DNA of 15,598 nt from F23-D06 sp045600905 (GCA_045600905.1 JAZRYT010000105.1:1-15598); one strand, 5' to 3'. Shown: positions 1-6,461, counted from the stretch's first letter. Made by a program: numbers and translations. Notes: generated by a model not told the origin, from the letters alone.

Positions 1-157
1 CATATCACCCGTTTTTAGGTTTCACAGCACAAAAATAGGTGAAATTATCGAGAAATGCAAGTCGTTGCTAAGTTATTTATTAACAACGGCTTGTCATTTT
101 TCAACAGCTAAAAATTGAGATTAATCTGCGGAATTAAGGTATTATAAAATATAGAAT
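1..157 (+). promoter_or_regulatory. upstream region of the tolC-like gene
   Basis: This AT-rich leader has no supported coding sequence. I could not find a convincing TAnnTTTG -7 box on the plus strand. It holds two imperfect inverted repeats: TTTCAC at 20-25 against GTGAAA at 39-44, and CGTTG at 63-67 against CAACG at 84-88, the latter enclosing a GTTA/TAAC pair. Either could be a regulator-binding site, which would suit an efflux gene, but this is inference from symmetry alone. Confidence 0.25.
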
Positions 158-1342
158 ATGAAGCGATTAAATATAATGTTCGTGTTGCTTTCTTGTTTGT
201 TCTCGGTCTCGGCACAGGATTTTAGTCAGGTCTTGCGGAGCGTTGAGGATAACAACTTGACTTTGAAGTCAATGCAAAAGCAGTATGAAGCTCGGAAGTT
301 GGAAAACCATACGGGCTTGGCTCCTGAAAATCCGGAAGTCGGTTTCAACTACCTGTGGGGCAGCCCGGCGGCATCAGGCAATCGTTGGGACTTGAATGTC
401 TCGCAGTCGTTTGATTTTCCGACGGCCTATGTCCAAAGGTCGAAAATTGCCGATAAGCAGGATTATAATGCGGATGCGCAATTCCGTCAGGAAAGAATGA
501 TGATTCTCTATACGGCGCAACAGGCTTGCATTGAGATGGTTTATTATAATGCCCTTCTTCATCAATACGAGGTGAACATCCGGAATGCCGAAAATCTGGT
601 GGATATGTGCCAAAAGCGCTTTGATGCAGGTGATATGGGCGTTGTGGAGTTGAACCGCAGTCGTTTGGGATTGGCAGAGTTGCAGAATGCCTACGCACGT
701 GTGAAGGCCGAGCAGCAAATGGCGGCACTTATGCTCAAGCAGTTGAATGGCGATAGGGAAATTACATTGTCTGCAGATAGTTTTCTGCTAGCTGCCCCTG
801 TGAAAGATTTCACTTCGTGGTATCAACAGGTCGAGGGCAAAAGTCCGGACTTGGCGTACTGGTCTGCACAGGCGGAAGTCGATAGGCTGAAGGTGGAACT
901 GAACAAGTCGCTGCGCGCGCCGCGTTTTTCGGTCGGCTATATGAGTGAAAACAACATCGGTGTCGATGCGGAAAAGTTCAGAGGTGTCACGGTGGGCATA
1001 TCCTTGCCTTTGTGGGCGCAGAATAATACGATTAAGCAGGCTAAAGCGCAGGCTTCCCTGACGGAGATGTCGTTGGAAGACCACAAACTGCAGTTCCGCT
1101 ATCAGTTGGAGCGCGACTATGTAAAGGCTACGAGCCTGTATGAGAGTGCGTTGGCGTTGCGTCAGGCGTTCAATCAGTACAATAACGCGCCGTTGCTGCT
1201 AAAAGCTGCGGCTGCCGGCGAAATCTCCATGGAGGATTATTTCACGGAGATGGATTTCTACTACAAATCTTTGGAGACGGTTTTAGCGGCCGAGCGTGAC
1301 TATGCGTTGGCCAATGCGGAACTGATGTCTGTGGAATTATAA
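158..1342 (+). CDS. TolC-family outer-membrane efflux protein
   Basis: This is probably an outer-membrane channel subunit of a tripartite efflux pump (outer membrane efflux protein family, CusC/TolC-like). Residues 1-20 form a signal peptide (basic MKR, hydrophobic core, end at SVSAQ), so the mature protein is exported. The rest is dominated by long heptad-like helices, with two similar halves, as expected of the TolC periplasmic barrel. A segment around residues 275-290 (GVTVGISLPLWAQNN) matches the conserved turn-and-strand region of the family's second half. At 394 residues it is slightly short but within the range of Bacteroidota members. The start is the first ATG, preceded by AT-rich DNA with no clear Shine-Dalgarno, which is normal for this phylum. 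No membrane-fusion or RND pump gene is adjacent in the window; partners may lie elsewhere or left of position 1. The substrate cannot be deduced. Confidence 0.88.
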   Translation: MKRLNIMFVLLSCLFSVSAQDFSQVLRSVEDNNLTLKSMQKQYEARKLENHTGLAPENPEVGFNYLWGSPAASGNRWDLNVSQSFDFPTAYVQRSKIADKQDYNADAQFRQERMMILYTAQQACIEMVYYNALLHQYEVNIRNAENLVDMCQKRFDAGDMGVVELNRSRLGLAELQNAYARVKAEQQMAALMLKQLNGDREITLSADSFLLAAPVKDFTSWYQQVEGKSPDLAYWSAQAEVDRLKVELNKSLRAPRFSVGYMSENNIGVDAEKFRGVTVGISLPLWAQNNTIKQAKAQASLTEMSLEDHKLQFRYQLERDYVKATSLYESALALRQAFNQYNNAPLLLKAAAAGEISMEDYFTEMDFYYKSLETVLAAERDYALANAELMSVEL

Positions 1343-1344
1343 GT

Positions 1345-1962
1345 TTACAGCAGGTCGATGTCGCCTTTGCCTTCGCGGATAACGGTTGGTTCGCTGTCCG
1401 TGCAATCCACAACGGTGGAGGGCACGTTGTCTCCGTAACCGCCGTCAATGACGATATCGACTTGCTCACCATACCGCTCGTAAATGAGCTCTGGATCCGT
1501 GGTGTATTCAATCACTTCGTCGTCATCCTTCACGGATGTGGATAAGATGGGATGACCGAGCTGTCGCACGATTTCTCGAATGATGTTGTTGTCGGGAACA
1601 CGAATGCCGACCGTCTTTTTGTTGCTCTGCACGAGCTTTGGAACATTGTTGTTGGCTTCCAAAATGAATGTGTAGGGGCCGGGAAGCGCCTTTTTCATCA
1701 CTTTGAAGATGTTGTTGGGTATAGGCTTCGTGTAATCGGACAAGTTGCTTAGGTCTGAGCAGATGAACGTCATAGAATCCTTTTTCTTCTTGTCGCCCAG
1801 CAAAGCGGTGATGCGCTCCACACTTTTGGGTTTGAAGATATCGCACCCGATACCGTAGATGGTGTCGGTAGGGTAGATGATGATGCCACCATCCTGCAGG
1901 CATTTGACCACTTGGTCAATGGCTCTTTGATTCGGATTTTCGGGATAGATTTTAAGGTACAT
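1345..1962 (-). CDS. YciO-type Sua5/YrdC-domain protein (threonylcarbamoyl-AMP synthase family)
   Basis: The 205 residues form a single Sua5/YciO/YrdC domain. The N-terminal GGIIIYPTDTIYGIGCD (25-41) is the family's signature for binding ATP and RNA-like substrates. Further landmarks are the basic run KKKK (58-61), LPGPYTFIL (93-101), VGIRVPDN (118-125), the PILSTS motif (138-143) and the C-terminal VDCTDSEPTVIREGKGD (185-201). TsaC/Sua5 members make threonylcarbamoyl-adenylate for the t6A modification of tRNA. The spacing and wording here, especially LPGPYTFIL, HPILSTS and REGKGD, look closer to E. coli YciO, whose role is less settled, so t6A synthesis is only one possibility. There is no C-terminal Sua5 extension. 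The gene converges on the tolC-like gene with 2 bp between stop codons, leaving no room for separate terminators. Its upstream region contains two heptamer arrays and then the SRP RNA. Confidence 0.9.
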   Translation of the reverse strand: MYLKIYPENPNQRAIDQVVKCLQDGGIIIYPTDTIYGIGCDIFKPKSVERITALLGDKKKKDSMTFICSDLSNLSDYTKPIPNNIFKVMKKALPGPYTFILEANNNVPKLVQSNKKTVGIRVPDNNIIREIVRQLGHPILSTSVKDDDEVIEYTTDPELIYERYGEQVDIVIDGGYGDNVPSTVVDCTDSEPTVIREGKGDIDLL

Positions 1963-1975
1963 TATGATGTTATTA

Positions 1976-2003
1976 GTTTAAAGTTTAAGGTTTAAAGTTT
2001 AAA
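1976..2003. repeat. 7-bp tandem array, unit GTTTAAA
   Basis: Four consecutive heptamers (GTTTAAA, GTTTAAG, GTTTAAA, GTTTAAA) begin 14 bp upstream of the YciO-type start codon, so they lie in its 5' leader or promoter. The unit is nearly self-complementary (TTTAAA). No function is known to me. Confidence 0.85.
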
Positions 2004-2026
2004 TAAACGAATCATTGTAAACTTCT

Positions 2027-2089
2027 CATTAACCATTCATCATTCAACATTCAACATTCAACATTCAACATTAACCCTTAACCCTGTTT
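2027..2089. repeat. 7-bp tandem array, unit CATTCAA
   Basis: Nine heptamers can be laid end to end: CATTAAC, CATTCAT, four exact CATTCAA, CATTAAC, CCTTAAC and a fading CCTGTTT. The array lies between the 3' end of the SRP RNA and the YciO-type gene. The central four units are perfect and the flanks are degenerate, as in an array that expanded from the middle or decays at its edges. Confidence 0.88.
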
Positions 2090-2114
2090 GTTCTCAAGAA
2101 GCGGGCATAAAAAA

Positions 2115-2214
2115 AGGGCAAGCTACTTGTATCGCATCGCTACAACCGACGTACCCTTGCTGTATTCCTACCCTGGGGGAGTTAGAAGGGAGCAGATCGT
2201 ACAAGACTTACCCG
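2115..2214 (-). ncRNA. ffs: Signal recognition particle RNA, small bacterial (4.5S) type
   Basis: This is the RNA scaffold of the signal recognition particle; it binds Ffh and helps target membrane and exported proteins co-translationally. Read on the minus strand, the apical domain is CAGG, then GUA, the tetraloop GGAA, then UAC, then AGCA. This is the same layout as the conserved E. coli core CAGG-UCC-GGAA-GGA-AGCA, with helix 8 kept by compensatory pairs. The ends close into a long hairpin: GGGUAAG near the 5' end pairs with CUUGCCC at the 3' end (one G-U), and CUUGUA pairs with UACAAG. Seven U residues (2109-2115) follow the closing stem directly and probably terminate transcription. About 100 nt matches the small SRP RNA without an Alu domain. 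The 5' end is placed from the promoter box at 2219-2226 and the stem, so both ends are uncertain by a few bases. Confidence 0.93.
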
Positions 2215-2218
2215 GGCG

Positions 2219-2226
2219 CAAAAGTA
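2219..2226 (-). promoter_or_regulatory. -7 box of the SRP RNA promoter
   Basis: TACTTTTG on the minus strand matches the Bacteroidota -7 consensus TAnnTTTG exactly and lies about 5-7 bp upstream of the inferred RNA start. I see no good TTTG-type -33 element at the usual 19-21 bp spacing; that stretch falls at the end of the decarboxylase gene. Confidence 0.6.
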
Positions 2227-2247
2227 GAAAAAAATCCTTTGCTTCTA

Positions 2248-3663
2248 CTAGTATCCTAAAATTTTTAGCATTGACTTGTAACTCTGCTCTTTAGCGAATA
2301 ATTTGGTGCAGATTTCGCCTTCTTCGTCACGGTAAATGATGATGTGTTTCGGAGCAGGTGTCATACAATGTTGTATTCCGCCGTAGCCTCCGAGAGCTTC
2401 CTGATAGGCTCCCGTGTTGAACAATCCGATGTATTGAAGATCGTCAAAATCCTCTCCGGGATACTTGTCTGAGGCGATTCTGGGAAGGAATACGGCGTTC
2501 AAATGCGACTCGGAGTTGTAGTAGTCCTGACTGTCGCAGGTGATACCGCCGAGGAAGACGCGTTCGTATTCGTGGTCCCAGTTGTTGATGGCGAGTGTGA
2601 TGAATTGCTGGTTGATACCCCAGGTGTCCGGCAGGGTGGTGATGAACGAGCTGTCAATCATATCCCATAACTCACGGTCGTTTTGGCGCTTCTGTTGCAG
2701 TACGGAGAAGAGCGCGGCGCTGGCTTCGCCAACTGTGAATGAACCGAATTCAGTGAAAATGTTCGGCTCTTCAACCCCTTCCTTGTTGCAGATCTGCTTG
2801 ATCTGTGAGATGATTTCCTCCGCCATATATTCATAGTCGTAATCGAAAGACAAGGAGTTTTTGATAGGAAAACCGCCCCCAATGTTCAAGGAATCCAACT
2901 CGGGTGATATCTTCTTGAGCTTACAATATATATTCACGCACTTTGCCAATTCGTTCCAATAGTAGGCTGTGTCGTTGATGCCCGTGTTGATGAAGAAATG
3001 CAGCATCTTCAATTCGAATTTCGGATTGTTCTTGATTTTCTCGTTGTAAAATGGAACAATGTCATTGTATCGGATTCCTAAACGTGAGGTGTAAAATTCA
3101 AAACGAGGTTCCTCTTCTGCTGCAATTCGGATGCCGACTTTGCATTTTGTTTGGATGTTCTTGTCTAAAAGATCGAACTCTTTTTTGCTGTCCAAGACAG
3201 GAACGGTGTTGATAAATCCCTTTTCCAACATCATAGAAATATTGTCAATGTAGGTTTGCCGTTTGAATCCGTTGCAGATAATATAGTTGTCTTTTTGGAA
3301 TTGGCCGGCGTCGTGCAATGCCTCGATAAGATTCAGATCGAAGGCTGAAGATGTCTCCAAATGCACATCGTTTTTAAGTACTTCCGATAATACGAACTCG
3401 AAATGGGAACTTTTGGTGCAGTAACAGTAATGGTAGGAACCCTTGTAGTCGGACTTTGCAATGGCAACATTGAACCATCGCTTTGCTTTCTGGATGTTTT
3501 GGGAAATCTTTGGCAGATAGGTGATTTTCAGAGGCGTGCCATATTGCTTGATGATGTCCATAAGGGGAACGTCATTGAATAACAATTCGTTGTCAACTAC
3601 GGAGAACCCTTCTTGTGGAAAATCGTAGGTTTGAGAAATCAGGTCGATGTACTTGTTCTTCAT
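2248..3663 (-). CDS. Fold-III PLP-dependent decarboxylase, probably arginine decarboxylase
   Basis: The 471 residues fit the Orn/Lys/Arg/DAP decarboxylase superfamily of alanine-racemase fold: a PLP-binding barrel then a C-terminal beta domain. Lys84 in YCYCTKSS is the likely Schiff-base lysine. LNIGGGFP (259-266) is the glycine loop that holds the PLP phosphate. Cys376 in GGITCDSQD (372-380) corresponds to the catalytic Cys-Asp pair at the dimer interface, and NTGAYQ (416-421) supplies the conserved C-terminal tyrosine. The length is much less than SpeA (about 630-660), so the SpeA helical insert seems absent. Two sites depart from the textbook pattern: FHxGS reads FFINTG, so the ring-stacking His becomes Phe224, and EPGR reads EFGS (305-308). 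Arginine is my best guess by recollection of Bacteroidota homologues, with polyamine synthesis as the role; ornithine, diaminopimelate or carboxynorspermidine are not excluded. No polyamine partner gene is adjacent. The first ATG lies about 20 nt from the predicted transcription start. Confidence 0.82.
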   Translation of the reverse strand: MKNKYIDLISQTYDFPQEGFSVVDNELLFNDVPLMDIIKQYGTPLKITYLPKISQNIQKAKRWFNVAIAKSDYKGSYHYCYCTKSSHFEFVLSEVLKNDVHLETSSAFDLNLIEALHDAGQFQKDNYIICNGFKRQTYIDNISMMLEKGFINTVPVLDSKKEFDLLDKNIQTKCKVGIRIAAEEEPRFEFYTSRLGIRYNDIVPFYNEKIKNNPKFELKMLHFFINTGINDTAYYWNELAKCVNIYCKLKKISPELDSLNIGGGFPIKNSLSFDYDYEYMAEEIISQIKQICNKEGVEEPNIFTEFGSFTVGEASAALFSVLQQKRQNDRELWDMIDSSFITTLPDTWGINQQFITLAINNWDHEYERVFLGGITCDSQDYYNSESHLNAVFLPRIASDKYPGEDFDDLQYIGLFNTGAYQEALGGYGGIQHCMTPAPKHIIIYRDEEGEICTKLFAKEQSYKSMLKILGY

Positions 3664-3690
3664 TGCTGTCGGATTTAATTAAAAACGCCG

Positions 3691-3721
3691 CAAACATACG
3701 ATTAATTTTAATATGTTGAAA
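3691..3721 (-). promoter_or_regulatory. Promoter of the PLP decarboxylase gene
   Basis: On the minus strand TATGTTTG (3691-3698) matches TAnnTTTG exactly. TTTC at 3718-3721, 19 bp further upstream, is one base from the TTTG -33 element. The start codon at 3663 is about 28 bp downstream, giving a leader of roughly 20 nt. Confidence 0.65.
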
Positions 3722-3730
3722 TGATTTTTT

Positions 3731-3758
3731 GTGATCTGTGAGCAGTGATCTGTGAACT
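3731..3758. repeat. 7-bp tandem array, unit GTGANCN (4 copies)
   Basis: GTGATCT, GTGAGCA, GTGATCT and GTGAACT follow each other in perfect heptamer phase. The array starts about 10 bp upstream of the decarboxylase gene's -33 element. Its units match those of the longer arrays at 5741-5803 and 6491-6546, so this is a third member of the same family. Confidence 0.85.
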
Positions 3759-3826
3759 GTACGAAGGAATATGTGGAGGTGGATCTTGAGAAAGTGGTGT
3801 GTTTTGATTTTCTGCTTTGTCTGATT

Positions 3827-3857
3827 TTCTGCAATGTAGCTGAGTCGGATTGCAGAA
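3827..3857. other. 9-bp perfect inverted repeat in intergenic DNA
   Basis: TTCTGCAAT (3827-3835) pairs with ATTGCAGAA (3849-3857) around a 13-nt loop. It lies about 50 bp beyond the stop codon of the leucine-rich-repeat gene and could be that gene's 3' hairpin. No U-run follows on the minus strand, so a simple intrinsic terminator is doubtful. The 11-mer TGATTTTCTGC occurs twice here, 17 bp apart. Confidence 0.4.
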
Positions 3858-3905
3858 TCTGAAGCGCTTTGATTAAATCGGATTTGGTTAGTAGTGTGAT
3901 GATGG

Positions 3906-4541
3906 TTAGTCGTGATCTCTATGGTTTTCGCATTCGCAGATGTCGGTGAATAGAATTTGCGTCTTTGGCAAAAGTCTTTCCATGGCTTCGTATTCTGTTT
4001 TTGTAATGGGGATTTGCCGTAAATCCAGCGTCTGAAGTGTACTTGCTAATTGGCTGATGGATTCGGGAAGTACGTATAGCGGATTGTCCCAAGCATCAAT
4101 GGTGACTAGGTTTTTGAGCTTTGCAATTGCGTCTGGGAATGTTTCCAGAAGGTTCCTGCTTACTACTAAGGTCCGCAAGTCTTGGAGCATTCCAATGGAT
4201 TCGGGGAGCCTGACCAACTTGTTGTGGTCCAGATTCAGATATTGCAGATGGGTGAGCAAATTTATCTTCTGGTTTACAATGCATAAACGACATCCTTTGA
4301 TGGTGAGTTCGCGCAATTCGGTTAACTTGAATAACTCCTCCGGCAGAGAATCCCTCTGCGCCAGTTTGGTGAGCTTTAGCCGATATACGTTCTGAGGTTC
4401 CTGTAATGCTTCTTCCAGAGAGGAATATACTTTCCCGTCGTCCGTTGTACTGTAGAGAATCAAGCTGTTTTTTTGTGCGTCGCATAACGATAATGTTGTG
4501 ACGATGAAGGAGAGCAAAATGAAATATCTTTTCATACACAT
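3906..4541 (-). CDS. Secreted leucine-rich-repeat protein
   Basis: This 211-residue protein has an N-terminal signal peptide (about residues 1-23, ending LCDAQ; the Cys is not in a proper lipobox). Leucine-rich repeats follow, with units near 75, 98, 121, 144 and 168; the middle spacing is exactly 23 residues. The units read like LPESIGMLQDLRTLVVSRNLL, the bacterial and Ras-group LRR type. Such folds bind proteins or act as surface ligands, so a binding role in the periplasm or at the cell surface is a fair inference, but no partner is evident. The C-terminus has a small Cys cluster (CEC, 202-204). The gene has its own promoter. MCMKRYF offers two starts, 4541 and 4535; the second gives the more usual MKRYF signal-peptide opening. 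No type IX sorting domain is visible. Confidence 0.85.
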   Translation of the reverse strand: MCMKRYFILLSFIVTTLSLCDAQKNSLILYSTTDDGKVYSSLEEALQEPQNVYRLKLTKLAQRDSLPEELFKLTELRELTIKGCRLCIVNQKINLLTHLQYLNLDHNKLVRLPESIGMLQDLRTLVVSRNLLETFPDAIAKLKNLVTIDAWDNPLYVLPESISQLASTLQTLDLRQIPITKTEYEAMERLLPKTQILFTDICECENHRDHD

Positions 4542-4555
4542 TCAATTTGAGGCGG

Positions 4556-4586
4556 CAAAAATAGAAATAATATGCTTTTTTGGCAA
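4556..4586 (-). promoter_or_regulatory. Promoter of the leucine-rich-repeat gene
   Basis: TATTTTTG on the minus strand (4556-4563) is an exact TAnnTTTG -7 box. TTG at 4584-4586 lies 20 bp upstream as a -33 element. The expected leader before the ATG at 4541 or 4535 is very short, about 8-14 nt. Confidence 0.68.
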
Positions 4587-4673
4587 TGTTCAGATACAAT
4601 AATGGGTTGATGATGAATTGTTGAAGCCCTCGTTCCTCCCCATGTATAGCGCTTCCTTCCCGATGTGTTTTTG

Positions 4674-4693
4674 AAAAGTTGGTTCCAACTTTT
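4674..4693 (-). terminator. Hairpin terminator after the EamA permease gene
   Basis: AAAAGTTGG and CCAACTTTT form a perfect 9-bp inverted repeat around 2 bases, 20 bp past the permease stop codon. The A-rich and T-rich outer ends mean it could act in either direction. The U-run is part of the stem rather than following it, so strength is uncertain. Confidence 0.5.
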
Positions 4694-4713
4694 AGTTACG
4701 AAGAGTCGTTGTG

Positions 4714-5703
4714 TTATATGAAGAACAGGCACGCGCCGGCAACGCTGATGACTGCTCCGATGACTTCGCGCACGGTAACGCGCTGGTGGAACAGCAAAGC
4801 AGCTGGCGCGATGATGAGTATCGGTGTCAGTGCAAATAGGGTTTGCGCAATTCCTGATGTGGTGTGCTGCACCGCTAACAGCGATAGGCTGACCCCGAAA
4901 AACGGGCCGAGGAAGGTGGAACCAAAAGCGCATCCCATCGCCTTGCGGTCGTGGACGGCGCGCTGCAACTGCATCTTTCCATCTTTGGTGAACACCATCA
5001 GTAGGAGGAGAAATCCTGCCAAGCCCATAAACGTACGGATCATCGTGCCGGCAAAGGGCAGGCTCAGTTCCAACGGCAGCGGGATGAGTGCCCCACTGGG
5101 TATGCTTTGCCCTGTCAGGCCCTGTGCGGCGATGGCTGAGCTGTAGGCCTCCATGCCGCTTTTGCTCAGCACCAGCCCTATGCCTTGGCAGATGCCGGCG
5201 CCGCAACCGTAGAGCACGCCTTTGAATGGCAACTTCAACCGAATGGCGGATGTCGTTCCGCCCTCTTTTTTCGTGCCTTTGGAGAGAATGGACATCGCAA
5301 TGCCCGTCAGAGTGACGCACATACCCACAATCGCCAGCGGACGCATCTGCTCGCCTAACAGCAGTCTTCCCGTGATGGCCGCTGCGGGTGCGGACAGACT
5401 CATAAAAAGCTGTCCGAAACGCGAACCGATTAGGATGTACCCTTGGAAGAGGCAGTAGTCGCCGATGACATAGCCCACCACGCCCGACAGCAGCAGCCAC
5501 ATCCAAGTGGTGGCATCTGCAAAACGGGGATAAGGCGCCCCGATGATGACCCAAAGGGTGGCGGCAAACAGGACGAGAGAGATGACCATACGGGTCACAT
5601 TAAGAGGCAATGAACCAATACGCTTGGAGGCGACTTCGGCAAAAAGCGCCGTCGCCGTCCAAGAAATCGCAACACCTATGGAGAGAATCTCGCCTACAAA
5701 CAT
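4714..5703 (-). CDS. EamA/DMT-family permease
   Basis: The 329-residue protein is almost wholly hydrophobic, with about ten membrane helices arranged as two similar halves, each an EamA domain. In the first half SWTATALFAEVASKRIG opens helix 1, and the second half ends with VREVIGAVISVAGACLFFI, a characteristic closing helix of the family. Drug/metabolite transporters of this type export metabolites, amino acids or drugs across the inner membrane; the substrate cannot be predicted. The loop between the halves (about 140-160, KGTKKEGG) is short and basic. The first ATG is used, about 20 bp from an exact -7 box, and the transcript probably ends at the hairpin at 4674-4693. The promoter and upstream region are nearly identical to those of the next gene upstream, a notable feature discussed separately. 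Confidence 0.9.
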   Translation of the reverse strand: MFVGEILSIGVAISWTATALFAEVASKRIGSLPLNVTRMVISLVLFAATLWVIIGAPYPRFADATTWMWLLLSGVVGYVIGDYCLFQGYILIGSRFGQLFMSLSAPAAAITGRLLLGEQMRPLAIVGMCVTLTGIAMSILSKGTKKEGGTTSAIRLKLPFKGVLYGCGAGICQGIGLVLSKSGMEAYSSAIAAQGLTGQSIPSGALIPLPLELSLPFAGTMIRTFMGLAGFLLLLMVFTKDGKMQLQRAVHDRKAMGCAFGSTFLGPFFGVSLSLLAVQHTTSGIAQTLFALTPILIIAPAALLFHQRVTVREVIGAVISVAGACLFFI

Positions 5704-5711
5704 TCCTGATT

Positions 5712-5814
5712 TTTTTAGGGCCGCAAAAGTACGAAATAATGTGAACTGTGAGCTGTGATCAGTGAGCAGTGAAGAGTGAACCGTGAACCGTGATCAGTGA
5801 GCAGAGGATTTGCT
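5712..5814. repeat. Promoter-plus-heptamer block, copy 1 (103 bp)
   Basis: The block contains TTTTTAGGG, the -7 box and nine heptamers (5741-5803): GTGAACT, GTGAGCT, GTGATCA, GTGAGCA, GTGAAGA, GTGAACC, GTGAACC, GTGATCA, GTGAGCA. It ends with GAGGATTTGCT. A second, almost identical copy lies at 6462-6557, in the same orientation, at the equivalent place upstream of the neighbouring gene. This copy has exactly one heptamer more. Confidence 0.93.
5724..5731 (-). promoter_or_regulatory. -7 box of the EamA permease promoter
   Basis: TACTTTTG on the minus strand is an exact TAnnTTTG match, 20 bp before the start codon. The -33 position falls inside the heptamer array and has no good TTTG, so the array itself may replace or modify the upstream element. 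Confidence 0.6.
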
Positions 5815-5827
5815 GATGAGTGGTATT

Positions 5828-5886
5828 AGAAATCGTCATTTCTGCCGTGATGCGAATCGGAAGCAAATGATGCGCCTGGCGGCGCA
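5828..5886 (-). other. Two small hairpins after the 179-residue hypothetical gene
   Basis: TGCGCC (5871-5876) pairs with GGCGCA (5881-5886) around TGGC, and AGAAAT (5828-5833) pairs with ATTTCT (5838-5843) around CGTC. They lie 25-85 bp beyond the gene's stop codon. The GC-rich one may contribute to termination, but no U-run follows it. Nothing else is evident in 5815-5911. Confidence 0.35.
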
Positions 5887-5911
5887 ATGGTTTTGGGGCG
5901 ATAGGATTCGG

Positions 5912-6451
5912 TCAGAAACCATTGTTGGGTACGGGCTTCCCATTGAAAGAGATGGTGTCGAAAGGATATACGGAAGGCGGGTGAACGTAGTCGGAATCCA
6001 CATATTGCAAGAGATGGTTGTCGTCAACATAAAGGGTGGAGAAGTAGGTGTTCTCTCCATAGCGGAAACAGGGGCCGTATGAGGTGCCGTCGGTTTGCTC
6101 TTCGACAAACAGACCGCTCGGCTGCGAATAATCATTGTATGTCACCACCAATCCGTTTCGACCCACGTTGACCACCATTATCAAAACCGGCTCTATGGAG
6201 TTTAGCCGTTGCTGGCATTCTTTCCAAATATCATCCCAGTTGGTCCCGACTTTTTTCAACAGAAACAGGAACAAAGGCGTGTAGTCGTACATGCTTTCCA
6301 TCTCTTTCCATTCGTTCTGGCTCGCGAGCGAACGCCTGGTCCCATTTTTGGTGTGACGGTCGAATTTGGCGCGTTTGCGTGGGTAATAGTAAAAACGATA
6401 GCCGTCGTGTGAGGTTTTGCTGATTTTGCGGAATAGAGGTTTGGAGTCCAT
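5912..6451 (-). CDS. Conserved hypothetical protein, 179 aa
   Basis: I do not know a name for this protein. It has no signal peptide or membrane helix and so is probably cytoplasmic. The N-terminus is basic and opens MDSKPLFRKI, followed by a Tyr/Arg/Lys-rich stretch (18-40). The centre is YTPLFLFLLKKVGTNWDDIW (57-76), and the C-terminal half contains ENTYFSTLYVDDNHLLQYVD (133-152) and ends with ISFNGKPV (167-174). From memory, small proteins with the same landmarks (PLFRKI at the start, YTPLF.FLL.KVG..WD, YFS.LYVD, FNG near the end) occur sporadically in other bacteria, but I recall no established function. It has its own promoter and sits between two direct repeats (5712-5814 and 6462-6557), so it could have been gained, or could be lost, as a unit. 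The scattered distribution would fit an accessory gene such as a toxin or antitoxin partner, which is only speculation. Confidence 0.72.
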   Translation of the reverse strand: MDSKPLFRKISKTSHDGYRFYYYPRKRAKFDRHTKNGTRRSLASQNEWKEMESMYDYTPLFLFLLKKVGTNWDDIWKECQQRLNSIEPVLIMVVNVGRNGLVVTYNDYSQPSGLFVEEQTDGTSYGPCFRYGENTYFSTLYVDDNHLLQYVDSDYVHPPSVYPFDTISFNGKPVPNNGF

Positions 6452-6461
6452 AATGTCTGGA

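Noticed and set aside
2027..2089. CRISPR array or telomere-like repeat (TTAACCC near its end)
   Set aside because: There are no spacers; units are 7 bp and contiguous. Only one or two TTAACCC-like units occur at the decaying edge of the CATTCAA array.
2088..2294. 68-codon plus-strand frame
   Set aside because: It runs antisense through the SRP RNA and into the decarboxylase 3' end; the RNA explains the conserved sequence.
3827..3857. Intrinsic terminator for the LRR gene
   Set aside because: The stem is good but no U-run follows on the minus strand, so it is listed only as an inverted repeat.
4532..5554. 340-codon open frame on the minus strand overlapping the LRR and permease genes
   Set aside because: It is the permease region read in another frame; its translation is Arg/His-rich and lacks the membrane helices and LRR pattern of the true frames.
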